Assembly (NCBI GenBank): GCA_009731425.1
Contig: AP018794.1
Location: forward strand, 62,001 to 126,000
Source of the DNA: Lachnospiraceae bacterium KM106-2
Lineage (GTDB): Bacteria; Bacillota; Clostridia; Lachnospirales; Lachnospiraceae
DNA length: 64,000 bases
Direction of reading: 5' to 3'
This document shows, piece by piece, positions 53,818 to 62,528 of this stretch (position 1 is the first letter of the stretch; every line of letters starts with the position of its first letter). A program made the translations under genes and the position numbers. The notes under the pieces were generated by a model. The model made no database searches. It was not told where the DNA came from and was given only the letters and a program-made list of their open reading frames with translations.

Positions 53818-55089
53818 ATGGAGAAGCAAATCGTTTATCCAGCTCAGACGGATACCCAGAGCTTAGGAAGGCTGAAAGTAAATGTAACTTCTATCGTTGG
53901 CAGCCGTCCAATTACAGATGCCACAGTTTCAATTAGTTATACAGGCGATCCAGATAATCGGGTAGAAGAGGTCCGAACGAATGTGGTTGGACAGACAGAA
54001 GAAGTCGAACTGAGTGCTCCTTCTGTTGAATTTAGCCTTGAACCGGTTGCAGAGCAACCTTATTCTGAATATAATATTACGATTTCTGCACCAGGATTTG
54101 AAACACTACAGATTAATGGAAGTCAGATACTTCCAACGGTTACGGCCGTTCAGAATGCACAGTTACTGCCTTTAGATGATGCAGTAGGAGAAAGTGAAGA
54201 AAATTGGGTGATCCCACCGCATACCTTGTTTGGAGAATATCCTCCAAAAATAGCAGAAGCAGAGATCAAACCAACGAATGAGACGGGAGAGATCGTATTA
54301 TCCAAAGTCGTAATTCCAGAGTTTGTTGTCGTTCATGCAGGACCACCATCAGATCGAAATGCACAGAATTACTATGTGAAATATAAAGATTATATTAAAA
54401 ATGTGGCATCAAGTGAAATTTATGCAACATGGCCAGAAGCAACCATTCAGGCAAATGTATTAGCTATCCAGTCATTTACGTTAAATCGTGTTTATACTGA
54501 GTGGTATCGAAATAAAGGTTATAATTTTACGATCACAAACTCAACTGCTTATGATCATTTCTTTGTACCAGAGCGTAATATTTTTGAGCCAATTGATAGA
54601 GTGGTTGATACTATTTTCTCGAATTACTTATCAAGACCGAATGTGAAACAGCCAATTTTAACTCAATATTGTGATGGTAGAAATGTTCAGTGTCCAAGAT
54701 GGATGACTCAATGGGGGTCCAAGACCTTAGGTGAGCAGGGATATTCTGCAATTGAGATTTTAAGAAATTACTATGGAAGTAATATGTTTATTAATACAGC
54801 AGAGGAGGTAGCGGGAATTCCAGCTTCTTATCCAGGAGGACAATTAGAGATCGGTTCTAACGGTGAGTCGGTAAGACAGATTCAGAATCAGTTAAATGTA
54901 ATTGCCAGAGGTTACCCACTCATTCCGAAAGTATCGGAAGACGGTGTTTATGGAGAGCGTACCGCAGAAGCAGTGGAGGTATTCCAGGAAATCTTTGGAC
55001 TTGATAAGACAGGTATCGTTGATTATCCAACTTGGTATAAAATTAGTGAGATTTATGTTGGTGTTAGTAGAATTGCAGAACTAGTATAA
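53818..55089 (+). CDS. SpoIID-domain protein with peptidoglycan-binding domain
   Basis: 423 residues from ATG 53818 (GAGGT upstream; ATG 53800 is a weaker alternative). Residues about 10-120 are carboxypeptidase-regulatory or beta-sandwich-like (LGRLKVNVTSIVG, VSISYT); about 180-330 match the SpoIID/LytB domain (YVKYKDYIKNVASSEIYATW then PEATIQANVLAIQSF); about 345-415 form a PG_binding_1 domain (GSNGESVRQIQNQLN, EDGVYGERTAEAVEVFQ). No clear signal peptide is seen. Similar clostridial proteins act in spore cortex or wall handling; which one is not clear here. Confidence 0.82.
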   Translation: MEKQIVYPAQTDTQSLGRLKVNVTSIVGSRPITDATVSISYTGDPDNRVEEVRTNVVGQTEEVELSAPSVEFSLEPVAEQPYSEYNITISAPGFETLQINGSQILPTVTAVQNAQLLPLDDAVGESEENWVIPPHTLFGEYPPKIAEAEIKPTNETGEIVLSKVVIPEFVVVHAGPPSDRNAQNYYVKYKDYIKNVASSEIYATWPEATIQANVLAIQSFTLNRVYTEWYRNKGYNFTITNSTAYDHFFVPERNIFEPIDRVVDTIFSNYLSRPNVKQPILTQYCDGRNVQCPRWMTQWGSKTLGEQGYSAIEILRNYYGSNMFINTAEEVAGIPASYPGGQLEIGSNGESVRQIQNQLNVIARGYPLIPKVSEDGVYGERTAEAVEVFQEIFGLDKTGIVDYPTWYKISEIYVGVSRIAELV

Positions 55090-55095
55090 GCAGCT

Positions 55096-55129
55096 AAAGT
55101 GCCTTACACTTACGTAAGGCACTTTTTTT
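55096..55129 (+). terminator. Rho-independent terminator
   Basis: AAAGTGCCTTAC (55096-55107) with GTAAGGCACTTT (55114-55125), 6-nt loop, T7. Confidence 0.9.
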
Positions 55130-55180
55130 GAAAAATTTTGTTGACAAAAGAAAGAAATGAAAGGATTAAAAAAGATAAAA

Positions 55181-55209
55181 TTGAAAAATATATACATTAA
55201 TGGTAAAAT
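55181..55209 (+). promoter_or_regulatory. Promoter of the chemoreceptor gene
   Basis: TTGAAA (55181-55186), 17-bp spacer, TAAAAT (55204-55209). Confidence 0.6.
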
Positions 55210-55248
55210 ATAGTATAACTTAAACTTTATAGAAGGGTGGCATTTTTA

Positions 55249-56568
55249 ATGACAAAAGAGAAACACAGTAACGAGCAGAATATTACTGCTTATGTGAGAA
55301 AAAATTTTAAAGGCCTTGGATTGATCGTAGGCTTCACTGTAATTGTTGCATTAGTAATTATCGCACTTCAAACTTATTTTACGGTAGGATTGATGCAAAA
55401 AGTAGGTGTCGGAAATCAAGCGGTAAAGCCGATCGCAATGGCGGCTGCATTTTTTATCTTAGTAATAGGCGCTGGAATCGTATTCTTAAAGAAATCATTT
55501 AAAGTAGGAATGTATTTAGAGAATAAGGTTAATGGTGTATCAACAGAAGTCAGCGATATGATGCAGAAGATCTCTGACGGTGACCTACATACCGAATTTA
55601 AATATTTAGATCAAGATGAATTTACTAATATGTTCGCGAACACCCAGCAGACAGTAAAACAATTAGATGCATATGTAAGAAATATTTCAGCTGTACTTCA
55701 TTATTTATCATTAAAGAATATGGATGTAAATGTTGAAATTAATTATAAGGGCGATTTTGCTCCGATCAAGAAATCATTAGAGGAGATCATCGATAGCCTT
55801 AATACGATGTTCCATGAATTCAATGAAGCAATTGAAGGGATTGCAGAAGGAGCAGATAACGTATCTAAGACAGCTCAGTCCATTGCAGAAGGAGCAACAA
55901 CACAGTCTACAGAAGTTAAGAATTTAGTAGATAATATTAATACAGTAACGGAAGATGTCAGCTCCAATGCAGAAAATGCCGAACGAGTATCTAAAGTATC
56001 TCTAGAGTCTTTAAAACAAGTTCAAGAGAGTAATCAGTACATGGATGAATTATTAGAAGCAATGACAAAGATCAAAGAACAATCCATGGAAATCTCTAAT
56101 ATCATTCAAGTAATCGATGGTATTGCAGAACAGACCAATCTTCTTTCATTAAATGCCTCTATTGAAGCAGCAAGAGCTGGAGAGCAAGGAAAAGGGTTTG
56201 CAGTTGTTGCAGATGAAATTGGACAGCTTGCTAATCAGTGTGGAGAAGCAGCTAAGACAACAACAGATTTGATCAACAAGAGCCTTCAAGCCGTAGAACG
56301 TGGTTCAGAGCTTGCTGATCATACAGCAGAGTATCTAGGTAATATCGTTACATCTTCTACGGATACAGCAGATTATGTTGGAAAGATCTCAGCTGCATGT
56401 AAACAACAGGAAGATCAATTACATGTTATTTTAGATCATGTTAAGAAGATTGAAGAGGTTGTAGATGGAAATGCGGCTGCATCTCAAGAGAGTACCGCGA
56501 TCAGTGAAGAATTAGCCGCTTATTCTGAACGACTATTACAGAAGATTGATGAATATAAATTAAAATAG
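55249..56568 (+). CDS. Methyl-accepting chemotaxis protein without extracellular sensor domain
   Basis: 439 residues from ATG 55249 (AGAAGGGTGG upstream; the GTG at 55237 is less likely). Two membrane helices (about 17-43 and 58-82) are separated by only about 15 residues, so no periplasmic ligand domain exists. A HAMP-like helix follows ([19 protein letters not shown]), then the MCP signalling domain with hairpin tip [39 protein letters not shown]. It should signal to CheA/CheW and might sense membrane or internal state. No che genes are near. Confidence 0.9.
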   Translation: MTKEKHSNEQNITAYVRKNFKGLGLIVGFTVIVALVIIALQTYFTVGLMQKVGVGNQAVKPIAMAAAFFILVIGAGIVFLKKSFKVGMYLENKVNGVSTEVSDMMQKISDGDLHTEFKYLDQDEFTNMFANTQQTVKQLDAYVRNISAVLHYLSLKNMDVNVEINYKGDFAPIKKSLEEIIDSLNTMFHEFNEAIEGIAEGADNVSKTAQSIAEGATTQSTEVKNLVDNINTVTEDVSSNAENAERVSKVSLESLKQVQESNQYMDELLEAMTKIKEQSMEISNIIQVIDGIAEQTNLLSLNASIEAARAGEQGKGFAVVADEIGQLANQCGEAAKTTTDLINKSLQAVERGSELADHTAEYLGNIVTSSTDTADYVGKISAACKQQEDQLHVILDHVKKIEEVVDGNAAASQESTAISEELAAYSERLLQKIDEYKLK

Positions 56569-56578
56569 CAGTACATTT

Positions 56579-56606
56579 AAGGCTGTCGGCAGTGTCGACA
56601 GCCTTA
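56579..56606 (+). terminator. Hairpin after the chemoreceptor gene
   Basis: AAGGCTGTCG (56579-56588) with CGACAGCCTT (56596-56605), 7-nt loop. The T run is poor, so a weak terminator. Confidence 0.6.
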
Positions 56607-56715
56607 GCCTTATAAATAACATTAGTAATAATAATTGGATTTCTAAAGTTCCCATGTGCTAGAATGTATTCAAAGTAAGAAAAAAGATTTAAAAACAACT
56701 TTTTGAAAATAATAC

Positions 56716-56744
56716 TTGTATTATAAAAACGGTTGTGGTAGAAT
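56716..56744 (+). promoter_or_regulatory. carAB promoter
   Basis: TTGTAT (56716-56721), 17-bp spacer, TAGAAT (56739-56744). The leader to carA would be about 140 nt. Confidence 0.6.
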
Positions 56745-56778
56745 CTTATCAATTTAGATAAAAATAGCAAGGAAAAGG

Positions 56779-56820
56779 AAAAAAGAATCCTATGTAGCCA
56801 TAGGTGTCACTCTTTTTTTT
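56779..56820 (+). terminator. Attenuator-like terminator in the carAB leader
   Basis: CCTATG (56790-56795) pairs with CATAGG (56800-56805); an outer A/T-rich stem (AAAAAGA with TCTTTTT) flanks an internal loop; T8 follows. It lies between the predicted promoter and carA. No PyrR-binding or T-box sequence was recognised. Confidence 0.6.
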
Positions 56821-56888
56821 TGCCCAAATTTCTAAATACTACCGATAAAAGGTATTGTATAAGAAATAAGAAAGGAATAGGTGTAATT

Positions 56889-57989
56889 ATGAAAGCTTTT
56901 CTAATACTAGAAGATGGAACGACTTTTACAGGGCATAGTATCGGGTCTAGCCGAGAAATCATCAGCGAAATTGTATTTAATACTTCTATGACAGGTTATC
57001 TCGAGGTACTTACAGATCCAAGTTATGCAGGGCAAGCAGTAGTGATGACATATCCATTGATCGGAAATTACGGCGTATGCTATCAAGACATGGAATCGAA
57101 GAAGGCATGGCCAGATGGGTATATTGTGCGTGAGATTGCGAGAACACCAAGTAATTTCAGATGCGAAGATAGTATTGAGAAATTTCTAAAAGACAATGAT
57201 ATTCCGGGAATCGAAGGAATCGATACAAGAGCCTTGACTAAGATTTTACGTGAAAAAGGTACTATGAATGGTATGATCACTACCAATCAGAATTATGACT
57301 TAGATGAAGTGAAACAAAGAATCGCAGCCTATCAAGTAAAAGGTGTAGTAGAGAAGGTAAGTTGTGACAAGGCCGCTACATATCAGGCAGGTGACTTGGG
57401 AACTAGTACAGTGGAGACAAAATATAAAGTTGCGTTAATGGACTTCGGTTCTAAGAACAACATCGTACGTTCTTTAGTAAGACGTGGTTGTGAAGTTACC
57501 GTATATCCTGCACTTACCAAAGCAGAAGACATTATTAAGGATGCACCAGATGGTATCATGTTATCAAATGGCCCTGGAGATCCAGCAGAATGTGTAAGTA
57601 TCATTAAAGAGATTAAGACATTATTTGATTCAGATATTCCAATCTTTGCAATCTGTCTTGGTCATCAGTTATTAGCATTAGCAAATGGTGCTAGTACTCA
57701 CAAAATGAAATATGGCCATAGAGGTGCCAACCATCCAGTCAAAGATTTAAGTACTGGTCGTGTGTATATCTCCTCTCAAAATCATGGTTACGTAGTTGAT
57801 GAAAATAGTTTAGATCCAACCGTTGCAGAAGTAAGTTTTATCAATGTAAATGATAAGACAGTAGAAGGTGTTCATTATCTGAACAAGAATGTATTTACTG
57901 TTCAGTTCCACCCTGAAGCTTGCGCTGGTCCACAGGATACGGCATTTTTATTCGATAGATTTATCAACATGATGGAGGTGTGCAAATAA
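56889..57989 (+). CDS. carA: Carbamoyl phosphate synthase small subunit
   Basis: 366 residues from the ATG at 56889. The N-terminal CarA domain (TSMTGYLEVLTDPSYAGQ) and C-terminal class I glutamine amidotransferase (ICLGHQLLALANG with the nucleophile Cys, about 254; HPEAC) are intact. It supplies ammonia from glutamine to CarB for carbamoyl phosphate, used in pyrimidine and arginine synthesis. The stop overlaps the carB start by one base (TAATG). Confidence 0.97.
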   Translation: MKAFLILEDGTTFTGHSIGSSREIISEIVFNTSMTGYLEVLTDPSYAGQAVVMTYPLIGNYGVCYQDMESKKAWPDGYIVREIARTPSNFRCEDSIEKFLKDNDIPGIEGIDTRALTKILREKGTMNGMITTNQNYDLDEVKQRIAAYQVKGVVEKVSCDKAATYQAGDLGTSTVETKYKVALMDFGSKNNIVRSLVRRGCEVTVYPALTKAEDIIKDAPDGIMLSNGPGDPAECVSIIKEIKTLFDSDIPIFAICLGHQLLALANGASTHKMKYGHRGANHPVKDLSTGRVYISSQNHGYVVDENSLDPTVAEVSFINVNDKTVEGVHYLNKNVFTVQFHPEACAGPQDTAFLFDRFINMMEVCK

Positions 57990-60900
57990 TGCCAAAGAAT
58001 AAAGAGATTAAAAAAGTTTTAGTAATTGGATCCGGACCGATTGTAATTGGTCAGGCAGCAGAGTTTGATTATGCAGGTACACAGGCTTGTCGTTCCTTAA
58101 AAGAAGAAGGCATTGAAGTTGTATTGATCAACTCAAATCCTGCAACGATCATGACAGATAAAGATATTGCAGACCGTGTATACATCGAACCATTAGCAGT
58201 CGATGTTGTAAAACAATTAATTCAAAAGGAAAAACCAGATAGTGTCCTTCCAACTCTTGGAGGCCAGGCAGCACTTAATATTGCCATGGAATTAGAGGAA
58301 TCTGGTTTCTTACGTGAAAATAACGTACGTCTCATCGGTACTACTTCTTTAACAATTAAGAAAGCAGAAGACCGTCAAGAATTCAAATCCACAATGGAAA
58401 AAATCAAAGAGCCTTGTGCACCAAGCGTTGTAGTAGAAAACGTAGAAGATGCCGTGGCATTCGCAAATAAAATTAATTACCCAGTAGTAATTCGTCCAGC
58501 TTATACCCTTGGTGGAAGCGGCGGTGGTATCGCTCATACGCAGGAAGAATTAGAAGATATCTGTGCCAACGGATTACGTTTATCCCGTGTAGGACAGTGT
58601 CTGATCGAGCGTTGTATCGCAGGATGGAAAGAAATTGAATATGAAGTAATGCGTGATAGTGCTGGTAACTGTATTACGGTATGTAATATGGAAAATATCG
58701 ATCCTGTTGGTGTTCATACCGGAGATAGTATCGTAGTGGCACCATCTCAGACATTAGCAGATAAAGAATATCAAATGCTAAGAAGTTCTGCATTAAACAT
58801 TATCAGTGAGCTTAATATCACAGGTGGATGTAATGTGCAGTATGCCTTAAATCCAGATACATTTGAATACTGTGTTATCGAAGTAAATCCTCGTGTCAGC
58901 CGTTCTTCTGCACTTGCAAGTAAAGCAACGGGTTATCCAATTGCTAAGGTTGCAGCAAAGATCGCTCTTGGATATACCTTAGATGAGATCAAAAATGCCA
59001 TAACAGGAAAGACTTATGCAAGTTTCGAGCCTGCACTTGATTATTGTGTTGTTAAGATCCCAAGACTTCCATTTGATAAGTTCGTAACAGCAAAGAGAAC
59101 ACTTACGACACAGATGAAAGCAACCGGAGAAGTTATGAGTATTTGTAATAACTTTGAGGGAGCATTAATGAAAGCACTTCGTTCCTTAGAACAACATGTA
59201 GATAGTTTACTTAGCGATGAGTACAAAGGAATGACAGACGATGATATCTTTGAACAATTACAAGTAGTAGATGATAGAAGAATCTTTGTGATCGCAGAGG
59301 CTCTTCGTAGAGGAATCTCTTATGAAGAAATTAATGATATTACAAAGATAGATAAATGGTTTATCGATAAGATCCATAATATCGTCGTAATGGAGAACCG
59401 TTTACATACAGAAGATCTTACGGTTTCTTTATTACAGAAAGCAAAACGAATTGAATTCCCTGATAGTGTGATCGCTACGTTATGCGGGAAAGAAGAAGAA
59501 TCGATCAAACAGATGCGTTATGAAAACGGAATCACAAAAGCATTTAAGATCGTTGATACTTGTGCCGCAGAGTTTGAAGCAACAACACCTTACTACTATG
59601 GATGTTATGGCAGCTTCAATGAAGTGGAAGAAAAGAGAACAAAGAAGAAAGTATTAGTTCTTGGTTCTGGTCCAATTCGTATCGGTCAGGGTATTGAATT
59701 TGATTTCTGTTCCGTTCATGCTACCTGGTCATTAAAGAGAAGCGGATTTGAGACGATCATCGTTAATAACAATCCAGAAACGGTTTCAACTGATTTTGAT
59801 ATCGCAGATAAACTTTATTTTGAACCATTAACACCAGAAGATGTTGAAAATATTGTTAATTTAGAGAAACCAGATGGTGCGGTTGTTCAATTCGGTGGAC
59901 AGACAGCTATTAAATTAACAGAAGCCCTTCTTAAGATGGGTGTTAAGATCTTTGGAACAAGTGCAGAAAATGTAGATGCAGCTGAAGATAGAGAGTTATT
60001 TGATGAGATCTTAGAGAAATGCTGTATCCCAAGACCTCAAGGAAAGACTGTATTTACAACAGAAGAAGCTCTTGCAGCGGCAAATGAATTAGGATACCCA
60101 GTTTTAGTAAGACCTTCTTATGTACTTGGTGGACAGGGAATGCAGATCGCAATATCCGATGATGATGTAAGAGAGTTTATGTCGATCATCAATCGTTTTG
60201 CACAGGAACATCCAATCTTGGTTGATAAATACTTAGTTGGTAAAGAAGTAGAAGTAGATGCCGTTTGTGATGGTGAGGATATCCTGATCCCAGGAGTTAT
60301 GGAACATGTTGAGCGTGCTGGAATTCACTCAGGTGATAGTATCTCTGTTTATCCAACTCAGACGATCTCACAGAAATGTATCGATGTTATCGTAGATTAT
60401 ACGAAGAAGCTTGCTAGATCCTTACATGTCATTGGTTTGATCAACATTCAGTTCATCGTATCCAATGAAGAAGTATATGTAATTGAAGTAAATCCTCGTT
60501 CTTCTCGTACGGTTCCATATATCAGCAAGGTAACAGGAATTCCAATCGTAGATCTTGCATCCAGAGTAATTCTTGGCCAAAAGATCCGTGATCTTGGATA
60601 TGAACCAGGATTACAAAAGGCAAGTAAATATATCGCAGTTAAAATGCCTGTATTCTCTTTTGAAAAGATTCGTGGTGCGGAGATCAGCTTAGGACCTGAA
60701 ATGAAGTCTACTGGTGAATGTCTTGGAATCTCCGAGGACTTCCATGAGGCATTATATAAAGCATTCCTTGGAGCTGGTATCAGACTTCCAGAACACAAGA
60801 AGATGATCATTACCGTTAAAGATTCTGATAAGTTAGAGGCAGTTAGTATCGCTAGAAGATTTAAGGCCCTGGGTTATGATATTTTTGCTACAAGGAGTAC

Positions 60901-61186
60901 AGCAAGAGTATTGAATGAAAATGGAGTTTTAGCAATTCCAATCAATAAGTTAGATCAAGAAGCTCCAACTTTGATGGATCTTCTCTTGGAACATCAGATC
61001 GATCTTGTGATTAACACTCCTACCCATGGAAGAATTAAGTCGAGAGACGGTTTCTTGATCCGTCGTGTTGCAATTGAGACAGGAGTAACTTGTATTACAG
61101 CACTTGATACAGCAAATGCATTATTAACAAGTCTTGAGACTTCCGTTGGAGATAAATTAAATTTATTAGATATCGCTACAATTTAG
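57989..61186 (+). CDS. carB: Carbamoyl phosphate synthase large subunit
   Basis: 1065 residues from ATG 57989, with GGAGGTG 9 bases upstream. The two homologous ATP-grasp halves (VLVIGSGPIVIGQAAEFDYA and VLVLGSGPIRIGQGIEFDFC) and the C-terminal MGS allosteric domain (about 935-1065) are complete. It builds carbamoyl phosphate from bicarbonate, ammonia and two ATP. Translationally coupled to carA. Confidence 0.97.
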   Translation: MPKNKEIKKVLVIGSGPIVIGQAAEFDYAGTQACRSLKEEGIEVVLINSNPATIMTDKDIADRVYIEPLAVDVVKQLIQKEKPDSVLPTLGGQAALNIAMELEESGFLRENNVRLIGTTSLTIKKAEDRQEFKSTMEKIKEPCAPSVVVENVEDAVAFANKINYPVVIRPAYTLGGSGGGIAHTQEELEDICANGLRLSRVGQCLIERCIAGWKEIEYEVMRDSAGNCITVCNMENIDPVGVHTGDSIVVAPSQTLADKEYQMLRSSALNIISELNITGGCNVQYALNPDTFEYCVIEVNPRVSRSSALASKATGYPIAKVAAKIALGYTLDEIKNAITGKTYASFEPALDYCVVKIPRLPFDKFVTAKRTLTTQMKATGEVMSICNNFEGALMKALRSLEQHVDSLLSDEYKGMTDDDIFEQLQVVDDRRIFVIAEALRRGISYEEINDITKIDKWFIDKIHNIVVMENRLHTEDLTVSLLQKAKRIEFPDSVIATLCGKEEESIKQMRYENGITKAFKIVDTCAAEFEATTPYYYGCYGSFNEVEEKRTKKKVLVLGSGPIRIGQGIEFDFCSVHATWSLKRSGFETIIVNNNPETVSTDFDIADKLYFEPLTPEDVENIVNLEKPDGAVVQFGGQTAIKLTEALLKMGVKIFGTSAENVDAAEDRELFDEILEKCCIPRPQGKTVFTTEEALAAANELGYPVLVRPSYVLGGQGMQIAISDDDVREFMSIINRFAQEHPILVDKYLVGKEVEVDAVCDGEDILIPGVMEHVERAGIHSGDSISVYPTQTISQKCIDVIVDYTKKLARSLHVIGLINIQFIVSNEEVYVIEVNPRSSRTVPYISKVTGIPIVDLASRVILGQKIRDLGYEPGLQKASKYIAVKMPVFSFEKIRGAEISLGPEMKSTGECLGISEDFHEALYKAFLGAGIRLPEHKKMIITVKDSDKLEAVSIARRFKALGYDIFATRSTARVLNENGVLAIPINKLDQEAPTLMDLLLEHQIDLVINTPTHGRIKSRDGFLIRRVAIETGVTCITALDTANALLTSLETSVGDKLNLLDIATI

Positions 61187-61195
61187 GATTATAGG

Positions 61196-61236
61196 ATGCC
61201 GTTTTGTTTGAACTCAAACAAAGCGGCATTTTTTTA
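61196..61236 (+). terminator. carAB terminator
   Basis: 16-bp stem (61196-61211 with 61214-61229; one mismatch) followed by T7. Confidence 0.88.
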
Positions 61237-61272
61237 CCCCATGATTTTAGTAGAATAAAAGGACATAAGGTT

Positions 61273-61308
61273 AAAAAAGGCATTTTCAGAGAAGAAAATG
61301 TCTTTTTT
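61273..61308 (+). terminator. Second terminator-like hairpin
   Basis: AAAAAAGGCATTTTC (61273-61287) with GAAAATGTCTTTTTT (61294-61308). A backup terminator 40 bp after the first. Confidence 0.75.
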
Positions 61309-61321
61309 ATATGCAAAAATA

Positions 61322-61335
61322 GTATCATATGATAC
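61322..61335. repeat. 14-bp perfect palindrome
   Basis: GTATCATATGATAC lies between the carAB terminators and the Tad promoter. A dimeric regulator site is possible. Confidence 0.4.
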
Positions 61336-61359
61336 CGAAAATTAAGCTATTTTTAATTG

Positions 61360-61390
61360 ATAGTGACAAAATCTAACTTAATAGTGACAA
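61360..61390 (+). promoter_or_regulatory. Tandem direct repeat upstream of the Tad pilus operon
   Basis: ATAGTGACAA occurs at 61360-61369 and 61381-61390, 21 bp apart (two helical turns). It abuts a weak -35, with TATAAC at 61419-61424 as -10. Such repeats are typical of activator sites such as those of LytTR-type response regulators. Confidence 0.5.
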
Positions 61391-61452
61391 TTGATACAAA
61401 AAATACAGAGAAATATGGTATAACAATTACGTAAGGGAAGGGGAGAGTACAT

Positions 61453-62514
61453 TTGAAGTTAAAAGTTGCTATGTTAGATACAGATGCAATTTACGTAGAG
61501 CGAATTGTATCTATTTTTAATACAATGTTTTCTGATAAGCTTGAGGTATCATCATTTACAGAATATGATGTTGCAAAAGAGTTTATTAAACAGAATCCAC
61601 TAGATGTTATATTAGTCAGCGATGCCATTGATTTTGATCTGAAACTAATACCGAAACGATGTGCCTTCGCATTTCTGACTGATAAGAAAGATATCGATTT
61701 ATTTAAAGATCAAAGAATTATTTTTAAATATCAAAAGGTAGATATCATCTACAAAGAAATTCTAAGTATATTTTCTGAAAAGTCTGAATCTGTCATTTCT
61801 TATAAGACAGATGATCTGGGTAATACGAAGATCTTAACCTTTTTTTCAGGAAGCGGCGGTACCGGCGGAACAACAGCTGCAGTAGCTTGTGCAGTTCGCA
61901 TGGCACGTTTTCAGAAGAAGGTGCTCTATCTTGATTTAGAACTTAGTTCGAATGTAGGGCAGTTTTTACAAGGACCCGGTCAATTCTCAATGACTGATAT
62001 CATTTATTCTCTTAAAAGTAATAAATCCAATTTGATGCTGAAGTTAGAAAGTTCTGTAAAGTGTGATGAGCGAGGAGTCTATTTTTATGATGCCAGCCAG
62101 TTGGCACTTGATATGATGGAACTGAATGTGGATGATATCCATCATTTATTAGATGAGTTGGTTATCTCTAATACATATGACATGATCATTGTAAATGGGG
62201 ATTTTAATTTTGATAAGAAATCATTTTTATTAATGGATATGGCAAGATATGTGATCTTTGTCTTAGATGGCAGTGAAGTTGGGAATTGTAAGTTTGAACG
62301 GATCCATCAGTCGTTAGCTGCATTAGATGGTCAGAAGGAAAAGCCAATTTTACCTAAATTATCGATTATGTATAATCGGTATTCCAATAAAACGAGCAAT
62401 ACCGTCAACGCAGAAGTTAACGTACTAGGAGGTGCTCCAAGATATGAGGGAGGATCGATCAAGGATATCGTTGGACAACTAGCAGGATTACAGATATTTG
62501 ATCATTTATTATAG
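61453..62514 (+). CDS. TadZ/CpaE-like pilus assembly ATPase-fold protein
   Basis: 353 residues, TTG start behind AAGGGGAGAG. A receiver-like N-terminal domain (about 1-115) precedes a ParA/MinD-type domain with FFSGSGGTGGTTAAVA (about 131-146), where the usual first lysine of the deviant Walker A (KGGxGK) is not present. TadZ/CpaE proteins place the Tad/Flp pilus machine at the pole or membrane. First gene of an operon; tadA follows 14 bases later. Confidence 0.82.
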   Translation: MKLKVAMLDTDAIYVERIVSIFNTMFSDKLEVSSFTEYDVAKEFIKQNPLDVILVSDAIDFDLKLIPKRCAFAFLTDKKDIDLFKDQRIIFKYQKVDIIYKEILSIFSEKSESVISYKTDDLGNTKILTFFSGSGGTGGTTAAVACAVRMARFQKKVLYLDLELSSNVGQFLQGPGQFSMTDIIYSLKSNKSNLMLKLESSVKCDERGVYFYDASQLALDMMELNVDDIHHLLDELVISNTYDMIIVNGDFNFDKKSFLLMDMARYVIFVLDGSEVGNCKFERIHQSLAALDGQKEKPILPKLSIMYNRYSNKTSNTVNAEVNVLGGAPRYEGGSIKDIVGQLAGLQIFDHLL

Positions 62515-62528
62515 GAGACGGTGTACAT

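Noticed and set aside
56745..56888. Possible T-box or PyrR site in the carAB leader.
   Set aside because: No T-box sequence or specifier loop and no PyrR-type motif was found; only the terminator is supported.
61187..61452. c-di-GMP riboswitch ahead of the Tad operon.
   Set aside because: No GEMM-type conserved blocks are present; direct repeats and terminators account for the region.
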